Of a stretch of 64,000 nucleotides of DNA, positions 12,436 through 25,046 are shown piece after piece (the first letter of the stretch is position 1; each line of letters opens with the position of its first letter). The stretch lies in NCBI GenBank assembly GCA_029224185.1, contig CM055191.1, positions 18,957,760 to 19,021,759 of the forward strand. The letters run 5' to 3'. The notes beneath the pieces were generated by a model. That model saw only the letters and a program-made list of their open reading frames with translations, was not told the DNA's origin and ran no database searches. Position numbers and translations under genes: made by a program. This stretch comes from Karalla daura. Taxonomy: Eukaryota; Chordata; Actinopteri; Chaetodontiformes; Leiognathidae.

Positions 12436-15400
12436 CCCAACATGCCTTTTCTGTGTGTATTTCTACACAACTGTGTCCCGCCCAGCCCAATCCCTTTGGT
12501 ATATGTGAGTGCATGTGTGTGTGCACACGCGTGCCCGTGCTTCTGTCTCTGACATAATCCCACGAGTCATAAGACACACGTCAACATCCAATCAACAGTC
12601 TTTATTCGGCGGTTTTCTGATTGAGCTGTCTAGGATATGCACTTCACACCCTAGTGCCACGCCTTGAGACGCCACTGATTTGCGACTGCGGTTGAAGTAC
12701 GCTGAGCTCTGATTTATCCCACCCACCCACTCAAGTACAGTTCACTTTCAGCTTCTCAAGGCCAGTCACGTGCAAAATGTAAATGTGCATTTAAAGCATT
12801 TTTAATAAAAGACAGGGACGATTTGTCAGAGGAAACAAGGTGACATACACCTCGAGCAATAAATGAATATCAAATGTCAGAAAAGGTATAAAAGGATCTA
12901 ATTCAAGGAGTGAATTGTATGTGAGCTACACACATAGTAGATAGAGCAAAGGCTGCACTTAAAAAGCACAGAAAGTATTTGGGTAAAGTCATGTTTTATG
13001 AGAAATAAATCACAAAATCAAAGCATAAAAACACAAACAGAAAGTGATATGAGGAGTGCACTGTGAACCAGTCATTTCCAGCAAAGGAACTTCTGCTGTT
13101 GCCAAGTGGGACATGGAAAGATGACAACTAGCTCAACTAATGAGAGAAAATTAAATCCTGATTTGATTTGAACTGTCAACATACTGAGTCAGCTGCAACA
13201 CTGATCTTGCAGTGGACAGTGTTCAGAGTAAGTCACTGGCCAAGTCTGAGCCGTTTATGACTGGACTGGACACAAGGTTGAAACCAAGCTTAGGAGAAAT
13301 ATATCATGAGAAAAGATGAAAGTAATGGATCCATGGTTAAAATAGTGGGCTGTCTTCTTTGGTCTGAGATGTTCTGATTCATCTGCATGAAGTCACATCA
13401 TGTTAAATGTGCTGAGTTATAGACATCCTAAAATCACTTCAAAGGAACTCATCGGGATGACAACAGGAGGTGATTGAGCAGAGGGACTTCCGACAGGACT
13501 CTGGGGAGGGTTATTAGCAGAAGGGGCCAGGAACCACTGTTGTGGATTATTTCGGCTGGCTCTAACACATAGCCAAAGGGTCGACGAGTGACGATCTGTG
13601 TGGTTCTGGCTATAAAGGATGGCACATCAAAGAGGCGACTGTAATATGAGCAAAACATAAGCACACACACACACGATATTCAAGGTAAGACAAGAGGGGT
13701 CGCCTTTTCAGGCAGAGAGCTCCAATACTGTCAGCAACATCACACAGCTGCATCCTGTCATCCCCTCAACTGAAGGATGTTTAAAACTGGAAGCTTACTT
13801 ACATGCATTAAAGTTTTCATTGAACTTATTAGTATTTTTTCTGAAGCTCTATTTGTTGAGATGCCTCTTTCTTTCTTTTTAGAAAGACATAGATATCATG
13901 GATGACACCATGATATCTATGTCAGTCCATTCAAGTTTGTACCCAGACCCACACAGGGCAATGCCATAGACTGTAAGTACACAGTCTTGAAGTGTTTACG
14001 AGTTGAGGTGTAGAAAAGTCTTCCCAGGCTGATACATTGACAAATCTTAAAGCTTCTTCACGTAAGTGAGCATTCAATCTTAAGCAATGGATCAGTTCAC
14101 ACCTAAATGTTAGATTAAACCTCCTGAGTAATCAGATCTGAAACACGACACAAACTTAGTGACAACTCACGTCAAAGTAACAACAAACACAAATGCTGAA
14201 ATAACTGATCAAAGCAACAGAGACGTGTCTCTTCTCTGAGGAAACTGTGACGCAAGCATAAATAAATCCACCTTGATCAGCTGTCTAAAAGCTTCAAAGA
14301 TGCTAAGCTGTTTCTGTGGTGTGAGGAACGTTTGATGTCAATGTCTGCGTCTCCTGCCTAAGCCTGTGACATCATCAGAGGAAAGAAAGCACCTGAGAAA
14401 TCAGCTGGCACACCTGGCAGCCACGGGGCATCTTCACTAAACACCATTTCTGTTTCTGGTGATTTGAAGTACAATGTAGCGGCTAAAACACATGCTTTGT
14501 TTTTTAGGGGTAACTCTTCCCACAGCACATATCTGTATTGTCTGGGCAGTTTACCAGGGGAGGAGTAATGGATACTCACTGTTTTCAACAGGAGAATGAC
14601 AGCTTTACCATCCCGGGAGAAGCACGGTTCAGTGTGCATGCAGATCCAGCATGACCAAACCAAACCTGAATCTGATTTTCCCCACTGCAGCGCAGAGTTA
14701 AATGCTTTGCTCAAAGAGCTACTGACAACAGTTCACATGGGAAGAGCATCACTCAGCCAGTCCTGCCCTACTGGGATTTGTCTCAGCCGGCCCGCGGATT
14801 TGATTCAGCTGTATTATATTCTGCTGGTGATGTTGCAGCTCTAATGTTTAAGCTACACATTGGGCTGGGGGCGATTGTGTGAGTGTGGGAGATTCGTGTT
14901 CTATCTCAGGCTGTGAGACTACTACACTGGACAAGGCAGAAGTAAAACAAACCTCAGATTGGCAGTTTGACATGTTTTGTGAACATGGGCCCACAGTTAA
15001 CTATACCTCCCAGAATAATTGCCCTATATATATTCCCCAATGATCCATTGCCGTTTCCTGCCTGTGGAGTCTCACAGCACAAGATGTATAACATGTAGAA
15101 TGTGTGCATTTCCATGTGATTATTCTGTATTATTCTGTCACCTTACCCTTTGATCCCAGCAGCTCTTGGTGTTTTCTCAGTCAAGTATTCTGCTGACACT
15201 CAAACAAGGAAAATATAGCAAATAATTTGGCTCCAGAAAAGGAACTCATGCTTCACCATCCTCCAAGGAGAAGTTTCCACTGAAACTTCAACTAAGCCCG
15301 ATCACAATAAATGCTCCACAATGGATGTCATTTGAATCACAGCAAACTGACAGATATTTGAAAAATACTAAGTTAATACAAAGGTGTTTGAAAACTTCTC

Positions 15401-16190
15401 CTACTAGGGCCCTTGTTTTGAAAGCTCCTCATAGAGCCTGTGGCATCTCTTCTACTCTGTGTTAACTCTATACTCTCTTCCAGGAAGCCTCTAGGCCTGC
15501 ACGTGATTGTGTACTTCCTTGTTAAAATAAATACTTGTGTAAATGAGCTTGCACAAAAGTTAAAAAGCAAAGAGTTGAGGACTAATTTGACTCCAAACAA
15601 TATATGGCCCCTGTGACAATAATGTAATGCTGGTACAGTCGGGGACAGACCCACTGGAGCTGGAAAATAGTGTGTTTTTACAAGCACATACATAAACAAT
15701 GCAGTCCTACTGGGGCTTTTCTACCATAGGGCCCATTTGTATTCATCACCTTGCCTTGTATGCGCTCATGTTGCGAAGTGGATGTTTTACCAAAAGGATG
15801 CTTATCATGTGAGTTTGGATCTTTGAAAAACAATCTCGAGTTGGTACGAAATATGACATCATGAGAAGAAAACCCTCAGGTTCATGTCAACACTTTCAAA
15901 TCAGTCAGTTTTATTTATAGAGCCTGAAATGACAAGTTGGAATTTTACCCCAGATGATGTATATAACCTACACGAGACCCTCAAATATGGATACGTTGAT
16001 TCATTTGTTTATCAAAATAACACGCACTGACCTATTCTAACCTATTCATGTTTTTGTCTGAAAAAACATAAAACCTTCTTCACACATATGCAACTGACTT
16101 GTGAAAATCGTTCCTCAAAACAGCCTTTTCCTAAACTAAGGAAATCTTTCATGCTTAAATTATGATTTGTTTTTTGCAGCCCTTGCAGGA
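12436..16190. other. Intergenic, no gene seen
   Basis: About 3.7 kb with no supportable gene. The longest frames (118 and 108 codons on the minus strand at 14.4-14.7 and 15.4-15.7 kb) have no domain, no promoter context and no splice structure. A perfect hairpin at 13,886-13,923 is listed separately. At about 15,897-15,935 the phrase 'cagttttatttatagagcc' resembles the start of another common fish repeat. Confidence 0.5.
13886..13923. repeat. Perfect 16-bp inverted repeat with 6-nt loop
   Basis: The left arm gacatagatatcatgg (13,886-13,901) and right arm ccatgatatctatgtc (13,908-13,923) are exact reverse complements around the loop atgaca. Pairing stops at the arm ends, so the stem is too short for a typical miRNA precursor. 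Confidence 0.9.
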
Positions 16191-16212
16191 CTATAAATTA
16201 AAACTATCTTGG

Positions 16213-16545
16213 ATGTGTGCATGGGATGGACTGGCAGCATGCTGAAGGAGTATTCCTGCTTCTCTCTCCCTGTGAGAGCTGGGAGAGGTTCCAGCAGACC
16301 CCCACACCATGGATTGGTCATAAAGCAGGTCAAGGAAATGGATTGACAGAGGGATTATTGTAAGGGTCTGCTGGTGCCTATATCTCCAGAACACATAGGC
16401 TGAAGCAGGGAATACACAGTGGACAGGTCTCTAGTCCATCACAGGAGACACACACCATCCACAATCACTCACACTTAAAGGCAATTTACAATCTCCAATC
16501 AGCCTTAGTGCATGTTTTTGAGCTGTGGGGGTGGGGGGCAAATAA
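16213..16545. mobile_element. Two SINE-like fragments in inverted arrangement, copy 4
   Basis: 16,213-16,360 reads as the minus orientation of the family ('gggatggactggcag', then 'agctgggagaggttccagca', 'gacccccacaccatgg', 'ggaaatggattg'). 16,398-16,545 reads in plus orientation ('cagggaatacacagtggaca', 'ggtctctagtccatcacagg', 'cactcacactta', 'caatttacaatctccaatca', 'gtgcatgtttttgagctgtg'). The facing halves share the segment around 'ggacaggt...gtccatc', so this is either two insertions or one insertion with an inversion. Confidence 0.55.
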
Positions 16546-17156
16546 CCATGGATTTAAGAGTCTCCCATCCAATGAAGAAGAGTTCCTCCTGATGATGAGT
16601 TCCTGAGGATTAATAGGAGTCTTGACTCTTGGTTGGATATTCCCTTCAGATTGCATTTCAGAGGCGCTACTGTGCGTCTCAGGTCCAGGGCCCTCTGTTT
16701 TGTATTGCACAGCTCTGCCTGCTGGTCACAGCTAGGAACTGCACCATAAATGAATCAATGAAATGATTGAAATTCCATAACATCCAAACGGCAGCCTACA
16801 CGTGCTTACAGTATGTGCGCCTCTTATACAGATGCCTGTCTGGATTGGACTGTTAAGCAGCATCCAGCTGTTCTCCTCGTCTGCAACTTCTCCTTTTCCG
16901 GTCAGCATCATTTTCAGCGTCATTTCCACACTGGCTGGATGTAAACGTCGCACTGGGCCAGGTTTCACACTATGCAGCGTGGTAATTAAAGACTGAACTT
17001 GCAGGTTTAACTGGCTCTCAGGAACATGCTATAATCTGCTGTGCTGTCAGATCTGGATGAGGGCACAGACAGCCAATCTCTCTCTCCCTCTGTCTCTCTC
17101 TCCCTCTCCTGTTGCTACCTCAGGAGTTACAGGAGTTTGAATGAGTTTGGATGAGT

Positions 17157-17158
<2 letters not shown>
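16546..17158. other. Proximal upstream flank of has2
   Basis: No gene is seen. Pyrimidine-rich CT blocks begin near 17,077 and precede the main (CT)n tract and the promoter elements. Confidence 0.45.

Positions 17159-17199
<41 letters not shown>
17159..17199. repeat. (CT)n microsatellite at has2 promoter
   Basis: About 20 CT units directly upstream of a GC box. A second (CT)n tract of similar length lies at 17,956-17,989 on the other side of the inferred first exon. Polypyrimidine tracts in promoters can adopt triplex structures or bind GAGA-type factors; any role here is inference. Confidence 0.95.
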
Positions 17200-17201
<2 letters not shown>

Positions 17202-17202
<1 letters not shown>

Positions 17203-17320
17203 CCCGCCCCCCAAACCATCCCCTCTTATTAAAACAACACGCCAATCTGTTGCAGCCTGGTAAAAGGGGTTTGGGAGCCGCTGCAGCCATAAAGGAGGCT
17301 CCACACACAGCGTCTGGAAG
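17202..17320 (+). promoter_or_regulatory. has2: Probable has2 core promoter (GC box, CCAAT, TATA-like)
   Basis: A GC box ccccgcccccc lies at 17,202-17,212, a CCAAT box at 17,242-17,246, and a TATA-like cataaagg at 17,288-17,295. The spacing fits a start site near 17,320. That would give a first exon of about 0.6 kb, in line with the long non-coding first exon known for HAS2. Mammalian HAS2 promoters are known to use Sp1/Sp3, so the GC box is plausible. The start site cannot be fixed from sequence. Confidence 0.4.
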
Positions 17321-17936
17321 GCATTAGACAGCAGCAGCAGCAGCAGCAGCAGGGACAGGACAGAGACATTTGGCCACTTCTCTGTGTAACCCGGACACTT
17401 GAGGGAACTAGAGCTGAACTTACCTATATGCCCCTCAAGACAGAACAATGTAAATGATCTGAACATATTTGATCAGTCATTGCTTGGAGGTTTTCCTTTT
17501 TTTACTGAGTCAATATGACACATTTGAGGGCTTTTGTCAGCAAGTCTCAAAACTTTAGAACATAATGAATGAAACAGTAAGAAATTGATGAAGGCACGCA
17601 TCTGTATTTTTTTTTTTTGCTGAGTCGACTTTTTGATTAAACTTTCTTTTTCTTTTTACATAAATGATGCCAGAGCTGAATGACAGGATGCGTGTTTGTG
17701 CACCGCAGATGCGTGCGCGGCAGAGACCATGAGAGCCGACAGAGTTAGCAACAGCCGCAGTCCTTTTCTTTTTCCAATGAGGATCAGTTTCTGCGGATTC
17801 ATGAGCTTCATCACTGCACAAGTGTCCTTTGAAACTTTGTCGCGACTGTCTTCTCTCTCTGTGGAGCGGTGCCAGAGCCGGCGGAGTTGACCGCATCCTC
17901 CCTCAAGGACGAGCCGAGGAGGTCAGCTGCTTCAAG
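17320..17936 (+). other. has2: Inferred has2 non-coding exon 1
   Basis: The 3' end is supported by a strong donor, CTTCAAG|GTAAGAG, at 17,936/17,937. The next good acceptor on this strand in the right context is the one immediately before the has2 ATG. HAS2 genes have a non-coding first exon separated from the ATG exon by a large intron, and this position fits. The last 250 bases are CpG-richer than the flank and contain several upstream ATGs with short frames. Joined to exon 2, the start codon context becomes CAAGATGA with A at -3. The 5' boundary is a guess from promoter-like motifs. Confidence 0.45.
17329..17352 (+). repeat. (CAG)8 trinucleotide repeat in inferred has2 5' UTR
   Basis: Eight perfect CAG units followed by GGGAC. 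If transcription begins near 17,320 the repeat is in the extreme 5' UTR; otherwise it is promoter-proximal. Confidence 0.9.
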
Positions 17937-17954
17937 GTAAGAGACCCCGCAGAG

Positions 17955-17955
<1 letters not shown>

Positions 17956-17989
<34 letters not shown>
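17956..17989. repeat. (CT)n microsatellite just inside has2 intron 1
   Basis: About 17 CT units starting 20 bases after the inferred exon 1 donor, followed by an alternating purine-pyrimidine stretch gcgcgcgcgtgtgtgtg at about 18,000-18,016 with Z-DNA potential. Confidence 0.95.
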
Positions 17990-17993
<4 letters not shown>

Positions 17994-19648
17994 ATCTGTG
18001 CGCGCGCGTGTGTGTGGTCAACAGCTGACGCGTAAGCTCTCAAATTCCACTGAAATTAGAGTTCAGACAGGGAAAAAAGTTCATTTTCTATTCTCGCGTA
18101 CTCATAGGTATTTGAAGTATTTAAAGTAAAATACAATGGGCTTGTTTGCATTTTTTTCTCCAATCGTGACCCAACGATTTGTACTAAAGGTGTTTCCGTA
18201 GTTTTGTATTACAATCCAGACGCATGGATTCATTCATCACCACCTCTCACTTAACCCTAGGGGGCTTCACACTTTTCCCACAGTCAAACCGCATGCAAAC
18301 ACTCAGGACTGGGACTCATTTATATTACGCTAGCAATGTGCGCTGACCAACCTGTGCTATCTGCCAGTGGATGCAGATTCTGAGTCCTGAAACTCAACTC
18401 CTTAAACCCTGAAGAAGCTAAAGAGCCCCTGGCCAGATAGGCAGCAAAACAGATCGAAACGGACGCTAACTTTAGTTAGCATAAAGCAGCAATAGGACTT
18501 GCTTCAGTGTGTCTTCAAGTTTGATGGTGAATTCATGAAAGCAAGCGACTTATTTGTTTGTGGTAAACCTAAACACCACAGAAATATTAGTTTCAGGGGA
18601 CGTGTCAGCTGTCACCTTTCTCCTCATCACTCTCTTTCTAACAAAGCATTTAAAAGGCTGACAGTATCTCTCTGTGTGTAACTGTACATTTGAAAATTCA
18701 TTTTGTTAGAGCTACGGAAAGATGTGTCTTAGCCATCTCATTTGTCCAAACTGGCAAAACATTCCAGCAAAGCCAGCTGTAGACACATGTATTAATAATA
18801 TATATTGAACTCCATTGATCCAATAGTGGAGTAATAGTGTAGATGGACCGACAGACTATGCTGAACCCCCAACCCTATCCTGAGAATAAACTCAACTGAT
18901 GACATCACAAGCCGTCTGTCTTTCGTCGTGGTTCTGTCAGCCAATGAGAAGGCTGGACTTGTGTTCCTCGTGGCCGGAGCGCGTAATTTGACACTTTGGC
19001 ACTGTGTGCGTGCCTGAATAGCTTGACATTTGAAGTTAACTTGAGTAATTCTTGGTGATATTGAACTCCAATTGACATGACAGCGGTGGCAGCCCTTTGC
19101 AGCCGCGCCGTGCTTATGCATGCAACCAAAATGCTTGTTGTTGGATCTTTAACTTCACTCAGCATTTAATGTAGTTAAATAATTGTGAATGAACATCTGT
19201 CACGCTCCTTTCGTTCTTCATTCATTCCACCATCGTCTGTGCCCTCTAGCTGCTCAATGTGCAGACACCATGCTCTACTGCCATGTTCATTCAGGTTCAT
19301 TCAGTTCAGTCATTCACTCATCCCTTGCAAGGAATGCCCATCTGTAAGCTGCGCTTCCCAGCTTTCCTGGCATTTATCCATAATGTGCTGTCATTTCTGT
19401 ATAGCATATGGAACCTACTTCCTGATCTGCTGTATTCATTTGGAGGCGTTTTTATGTTTCAACCACGGTGATCCACATGTATGGAGCGGGGCATTTTGTC
19501 TGCTGTCAGTGTCTTACCCAGACACACACACACACACACCACTCATTACAGTGTATATTACAGTAGCTAATTGGTAACACTAACCACATCATTAATATGA
19601 AATGTGATGGTTGATTAATGATATTTTGAATACCGTATGTGTACAAAT

Positions 19649-19683
19649 AGATGTTGACATTATCCAGGCTAATGTCAACATCT
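19649..19683. repeat. Perfect 13-bp inverted repeat with 9-nt loop
   Basis: agatgttgacatt (19,649-19,661) and aatgtcaacatct (19,671-19,683) are exact reverse complements separated by atccaggct. It lies in has2 intron 1. Confidence 0.9.
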
Positions 19684-20967
19684 TTGCAGAGTGTTCAGAC
19701 TAAGTGATCCACAGTGGGGAAGGCAGACCATCTCTGGTGTCTGTTAGTGGAACATTGAACACCACAGCAGGGATTCAACTTTGTTGTGCAGCAGGGTGAG
19801 CAGTCTGAAGGTGCCAACTAACCATAACCAGTAGATTGTACTTAAAATAGAGAAGAAAAAAAACTCAGAACAAAACATAACTTTTTTGGCTGAGTTGAGT
19901 GGGTGACCAGCAGTGATTCAGCTTAGTGCAGAGTCACTACCACAGGATGTTGGTCCACCGCGCGCACAGAGCAGTTTACTGTTGTCCAGAGGGAGGCATT
20001 CCTTGACTGGTCCCCATTAGAGCTCACAACAAGGCTCACGTGCCATTACAGCTCACAGCAAGGGTCCTTCTATAGGGGCTCAGGGCTGGCGAGGTAAAAC
20101 TACTGGGAGGCACTGTAAGGGCAACCCCTCCCTTCTATGCAGCACCACCATCTACCTCATCTAATCTGCAATAATGCCACAGGTTTTTTCCAGGTTCCCT
20201 TGCTGTTTCTGCAAGGAAGCCCACAGATAGTAAAAGTGACTATTTGGATGCCATCGAGTCCAGAGTTAGGTTCCCACTACCTCATATTCAGTCATTAAAG
20301 AGTAGGCACATGATTACACGACACCATAAAGTAACCCAGGAGCTGTATAAAAGAAGCCGAGTTACTGCACAATGGATTTTATGTCACACCCTCGCTTTCG
20401 TTTTCAGTTCCTCCAACCATGATTCATCCATTCAGGCTGCTACCCGGTTTGGTCTCTTGCAATCTGTATTCCTCTGTGACAATACAGCAGCGATGGCTGT
20501 CTTGTGGTCAGATAATGCTTATAAGAAAAACATAAAAAGAACCTGAAACTTTCACATCAGGCAAGGGAAATAAGGCAGCTGCCAAAAAAAAAATCACCTT
20601 TGCTCTCATGGTGAAGATGCGTTATAAGGAAGACAAGCAGGCAAGTAACTTGACAGGAGTGGCTGCAGAGGGAGGAATTCTCTACTGAGCTGCATATGTA
20701 ATTTGGCTACAAGTCTTGGAGCCTGCCACAGTGGCGGAGGTCCAGTGCCTCAGCTGGCAGTGAGCTCAGCCAAGTCTACCACCGTGCCTGCAGTCCATTT
20801 CCCCCTCCTCCTTCTGGTGTCTGCCATCACTAACTCTCCCACAGACTGACTGCTTTCCAGCCTACTTTCTCTCTTCCTTCACGAAATACTGTGCTCTCTT
20901 CTTTTCTACGTTTTTCTCTCTGAAACAGTTTCATTGCCCTCTTTGGCTCATTCACAAGAGAGGGGTC

Positions 20968-20981
20968 TGAGAGGGAGAGAG

Positions 20982-21012
<31 letters not shown>

Positions 21013-21036
21013 GGGAGAGAGAGAGAAAGAGAAAGA
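20968..21036. repeat. GA-rich microsatellite
   Basis: Imperfect (GA)n with GAGAAA and GAGGGA interruptions, like the tract at 870-968. Confidence 0.92.
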
Positions 21037-22077
21037 CAGCTTGCGGATGAGTCAAGAGAAGACGTGCCAAAATACCGAACAGCATAGTTTGGCTTCATGA
21101 TTACGAGTGTATTCACCACAGCCTTCTGCTCAGTGATGAATTGCATATTCACTGCCTACCTTCCCTTTTCAATTGAACACATGCAACTGTGTGGTGGGAG
21201 AACAAGATGATGCGCAACAGTGCGGAGCAATGCACTCCTCTGGGATGCTGCAACCTTTCTGCCTCTGCCTTATCACACCTGCCCCTAATCGTTTACAGAA
21301 GGAAATAAAGAGACACAGGAGGATGGAAGAGCATGGGGGATGTAAAAGTCGACTCCCTTGTAATGTTGAAACTTTGTACCTTTGCCAGTTGCAGCCCTGT
21401 CCACCTGATTCCAATCACGGAAGGAGCAGTGTGGTGTGGCGCAGTGGGTGGTGTTACTGTTTAGCTCTTTGGTTCTCATAATGACAACGCTGCCATAACA
21501 AGAGCACACTGTGACCACATGGGGGGTTAATGAGGGGAAGGAGGAAGAGGAGGAGTGAGGAGGGTCAGTGATTTCCGAGCGGTGCCTTTGAAAGCCCCCC
21601 ATGACCTTTCAGTTCAATTCACTTGTAGTTTTGTTCACACTGGAGAACATTGACTGGGGCATGCAAATAGATATAAAATGAGTGAAATTAACTTCTAAAC
21701 ATTTGACAGTTTAGCTATGACCACACATATATTTTTGTATATATATATTTGCACTTTGATCCTGCCCCTCACATTATCTTAACACCCATCTCCATAAGAT
21801 TTGATTGTTTCCCATAAACCACAAATGAAACGAGCACATTTCTGTCACACAGATATTTACAAGCAGCTCAAGAAAGTAGGCATGAAGCCACATATGTCTC
21901 GCCTAAGTCAGCAGCCAACTAGCGAGTCTTTCCCAGCCGCTCCCTCTGCTCTACCTCATCATCTGCTTCGGAACATGTGAGCTTTTCCTGCATCCTGCGA
22001 CAACTGCCGTCATGAGGGCCATCTCCGCTTTTAATGCTTTTAAAATGCATCCTGGCCTTTTCCAGCCCGACCCTGCT

Positions 22078-22222
<145 letters not shown>

Positions 22223-22807
22223 CACTAGTGCATATATAAGTTCAACATGTGTGCTGCTTGTTCAGGTTCCAGGCTGTGGATCTCCCCACTTTGGCATGCG
22301 TGCTTTGTCTTTTGGCAGAACATCATGCTTTTGAGATTTCAAAGGTGTGTATGACCTCAGCAAGGCTATTTTTTTAATCATACATTATCGTATGATAACA
22401 TACGTTTTGTACAATCCTGAACAGATGGAACTTCAGGACATACTCTCACTAGCGTGTCTCTATTGGAAGTTGACAGAGATAATGACATTGTCATAAACAT
22501 GCCATCAGTTAATGGAATAATTTCCATGTCTCCTTCCTATGCTGCATTTCTGCCACAGATCACCAGCCCCAGGTATGATCTGACTCTCTCTTTAGAGCAG
22601 CATTAAAGTTTGATTTGTGACAAGGCTGCTTGTGGCCAGCGCCGCTGATTTGTGAACGTTCCAGCACTTCCAGCCTGCTGAGTCACCATAACATAAAGAA
22701 ATGTTATTTCAGCTCCACGCAGACCATCAAACTGTCTGCTTTGGCTCTGCCTCACAATCATACTGCCTCTGTAGAGCATAGAAAAGTGACATTCAAAAAT
22801 TCACTCT

Positions 22808-22822
22808 CACACACGTACACAT

Positions 22823-22852
<30 letters not shown>
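22808..22852. repeat. (CA)n microsatellite
   Basis: Interrupted then pure CA run of about 14 units. Confidence 0.92.
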
Positions 22853-22854
<2 letters not shown>

Positions 22855-23898
22855 AGAGCACATACTGTATAAAGACACACGTGCATTGTTATATTTTACG
22901 TTCCATCACAGGCGTTGCAACCAGGACCCTGCTGTCAGCGTCTCCACTGCTCCCCTGTGGGTTTACTTAAACCTTCTCTTCCTCTCTGCCTACACTCACA
23001 CACATGCTTCCTGCGTGAGCGTTTGCACACTGGCTACGCTTACGCATGTAAATATTATGCTTAACTCACATATTTATTCATACACAAACACATGAAGGTA
23101 TGGTTGCCATTTGGCAGTAACAGTGAGACTTAATGGCATTCACCTTTGCCCCAATATGCCACATTTTCACTGTATTTGACAGCTATCCATTGTGAGGTAA
23201 AATGCAGCAGAGTTAATACGGCATGGCATGTGAAACTTTATTCCTCAAATAAGTGTTAATGTGGTCCTTGGTGACTGTCATATTTTTGCCAAACACTTTT
23301 CTAAAAAAACTTTTCAAGACTGGAGATGAATCAAACAATTCCTGCTTTTTATTCTGATAAAGAATGTTGTATTCTAACTGGCTGTAGGCTGAAATGATTT
23401 TCTTGACCAGGATTGTAAAATTTTTCCCCAAAATATTAAAATGATGATGCAACAGTCCAGCTGGGACTGAGCTGAATTAATTTTGTGGAAGGTAGATTGT
23501 AATGATTGTAATGAACGTTCATGGCAAAACACTTACACCATTTTACACCAAGTATGTATATATACTAATGGTCCAGGTATTCTCTATTGTATCTATTGTA
23601 AAACCTATTGCCTCTACCCACTAATTCACCCATGAGTCGCTCCTTAGTTTTAGTAGTTACATCTCAGTAGTAATCTACAATCCCAAGGACAGAACTCAAT
23701 GAAATTTGTGAGAAAACTCATTCATTCATTTTTCAATTAGTCTCTCTGCTAACCCTGAAGTCTATTCTCCATCCACACGAGACTAAACATTATTGAAATA
23801 TTAACTCTGAGGCAGAGCCAGTGGGAGTTTTACTCTAGAGACATTTAATGATGTCAGAGACTGCTAAAGCATCCAACCCAAGGTCACCATAGGGGTGG

Positions 23899-23944
23899 AC
23901 ACACACAGACAGACACATGCGCACACATACACACACACACACAT

Positions 23945-24036
<92 letters not shown>
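23899..24036. repeat. Long (CA)n microsatellite
   Basis: About 65 CA-like units with TA, AGA and AA interruptions at the left and a pure run of over 30 units at the right, in has2 intron 1. Confidence 0.97.
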
Positions 24037-24037
<1 letters not shown>

Positions 24038-24118
24038 AACAACCAGAGATAGTGACGGGGGTTCTATCACTCATATGCACCAAGATACAAAAACAAACAG
24101 AAAGCTGTGGTGATATCA

Positions 24119-24227
24119 TCCACATGTGTTAATGACACCTTCACTTCACATATGCACACACACACGCGAACACACGCGTCATACACTGACACGCACAACT
24201 TCCACATGTGTCAATGACACCTTCACT
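24119..24227. repeat. 27-bp near-perfect direct repeat
   Basis: Two copies beginning tccacatgtg and ending gacaccttcact, at 24,119-24,145 and 24,201-24,227. They differ at one base and start 82 bases apart. Each holds the palindromic E-box CACATGTG. A CA-rich linker lies between them. Confidence 0.85.
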
Positions 24228-25022
24228 GTCGCAGCCACTGACTGGGGGTTGACCTCTCAGGGTCTCAGAGGCCAAGTTTGGATGGTCGATTAATCTTCAG
24301 TCTGCAGTTAATCTTCCTGTCTTCTGACCTAATTGTTAGCCTTGACACTTGCTTTGGATCACACGCCCAAAGGCTTGTTTGAGAGAACATCATCATGATA
24401 GGCAACGTCTGAGCTGTGCCTTTGAGCACTGAACCCACAGAACAGGAGGGTTCTGCCAGCATTCAGTCAGTCTTTGGAGAGAAGTGAGAAAACACTTGAT
24501 CTGAGTTGGATTGTAGGTTGATTTTGTGATTGAAGAACAAATTCTGAACTCGATTAGAAATTTCATGTTCAAGGAGTCAAAAAGCAGCAGTAGTTGTCAG
24601 GGCTTTGCATGTTCTCCACATTGGCTCCTCCACGTGCTACAGCCACTTGGGTGGGTGCGGTGAGCTGTAAATGTGTCTGCAAGAACCCATGTTGTGCCCT
24701 GGTCACAGAGGTCTGCTAAAGGATTGGTAATGACCTCCTGTCTGATTTGTTCAATCTGATTTACACCAAACATCAATGTCTCAAGATTCTCAGCATTTTT
24801 CTCAGAGTTCATTCAAAGTTGATGCAGCAAAACAGGGTGAAAGAGTTCACTCATGACCTTATATAGTGGTGAGATGTTATACTTTTGTGCACACATATGC
24901 ACAATCCTAAAGGAGGTCTGAGGTCTAACACTTCAGCTTTACACAATTAAAAATGCGTATTTTTATAGACACACACTGCTCTCTCTCTCTCTTGCTCATA
25001 ATAAGCTTTTATGTGTGCGTTT

Positions 25023-25046
25023 GTGTGTATGCGTGTGTGTGTGTCA
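25023..25046. repeat. Short (TG)n microsatellite
   Basis: Interrupted TG run within has2 intron 1. Confidence 0.85.

Noticed and set aside
13886..13923. miRNA precursor
   Set aside because: The stem is only 16 bp with no pairing beyond it, too short for Drosha/Dicer processing.
24600..24680. Possible further minus-oriented SINE-like copy (gcatgttctccaca)
   Set aside because: Only one block of the family matches; too little to call.
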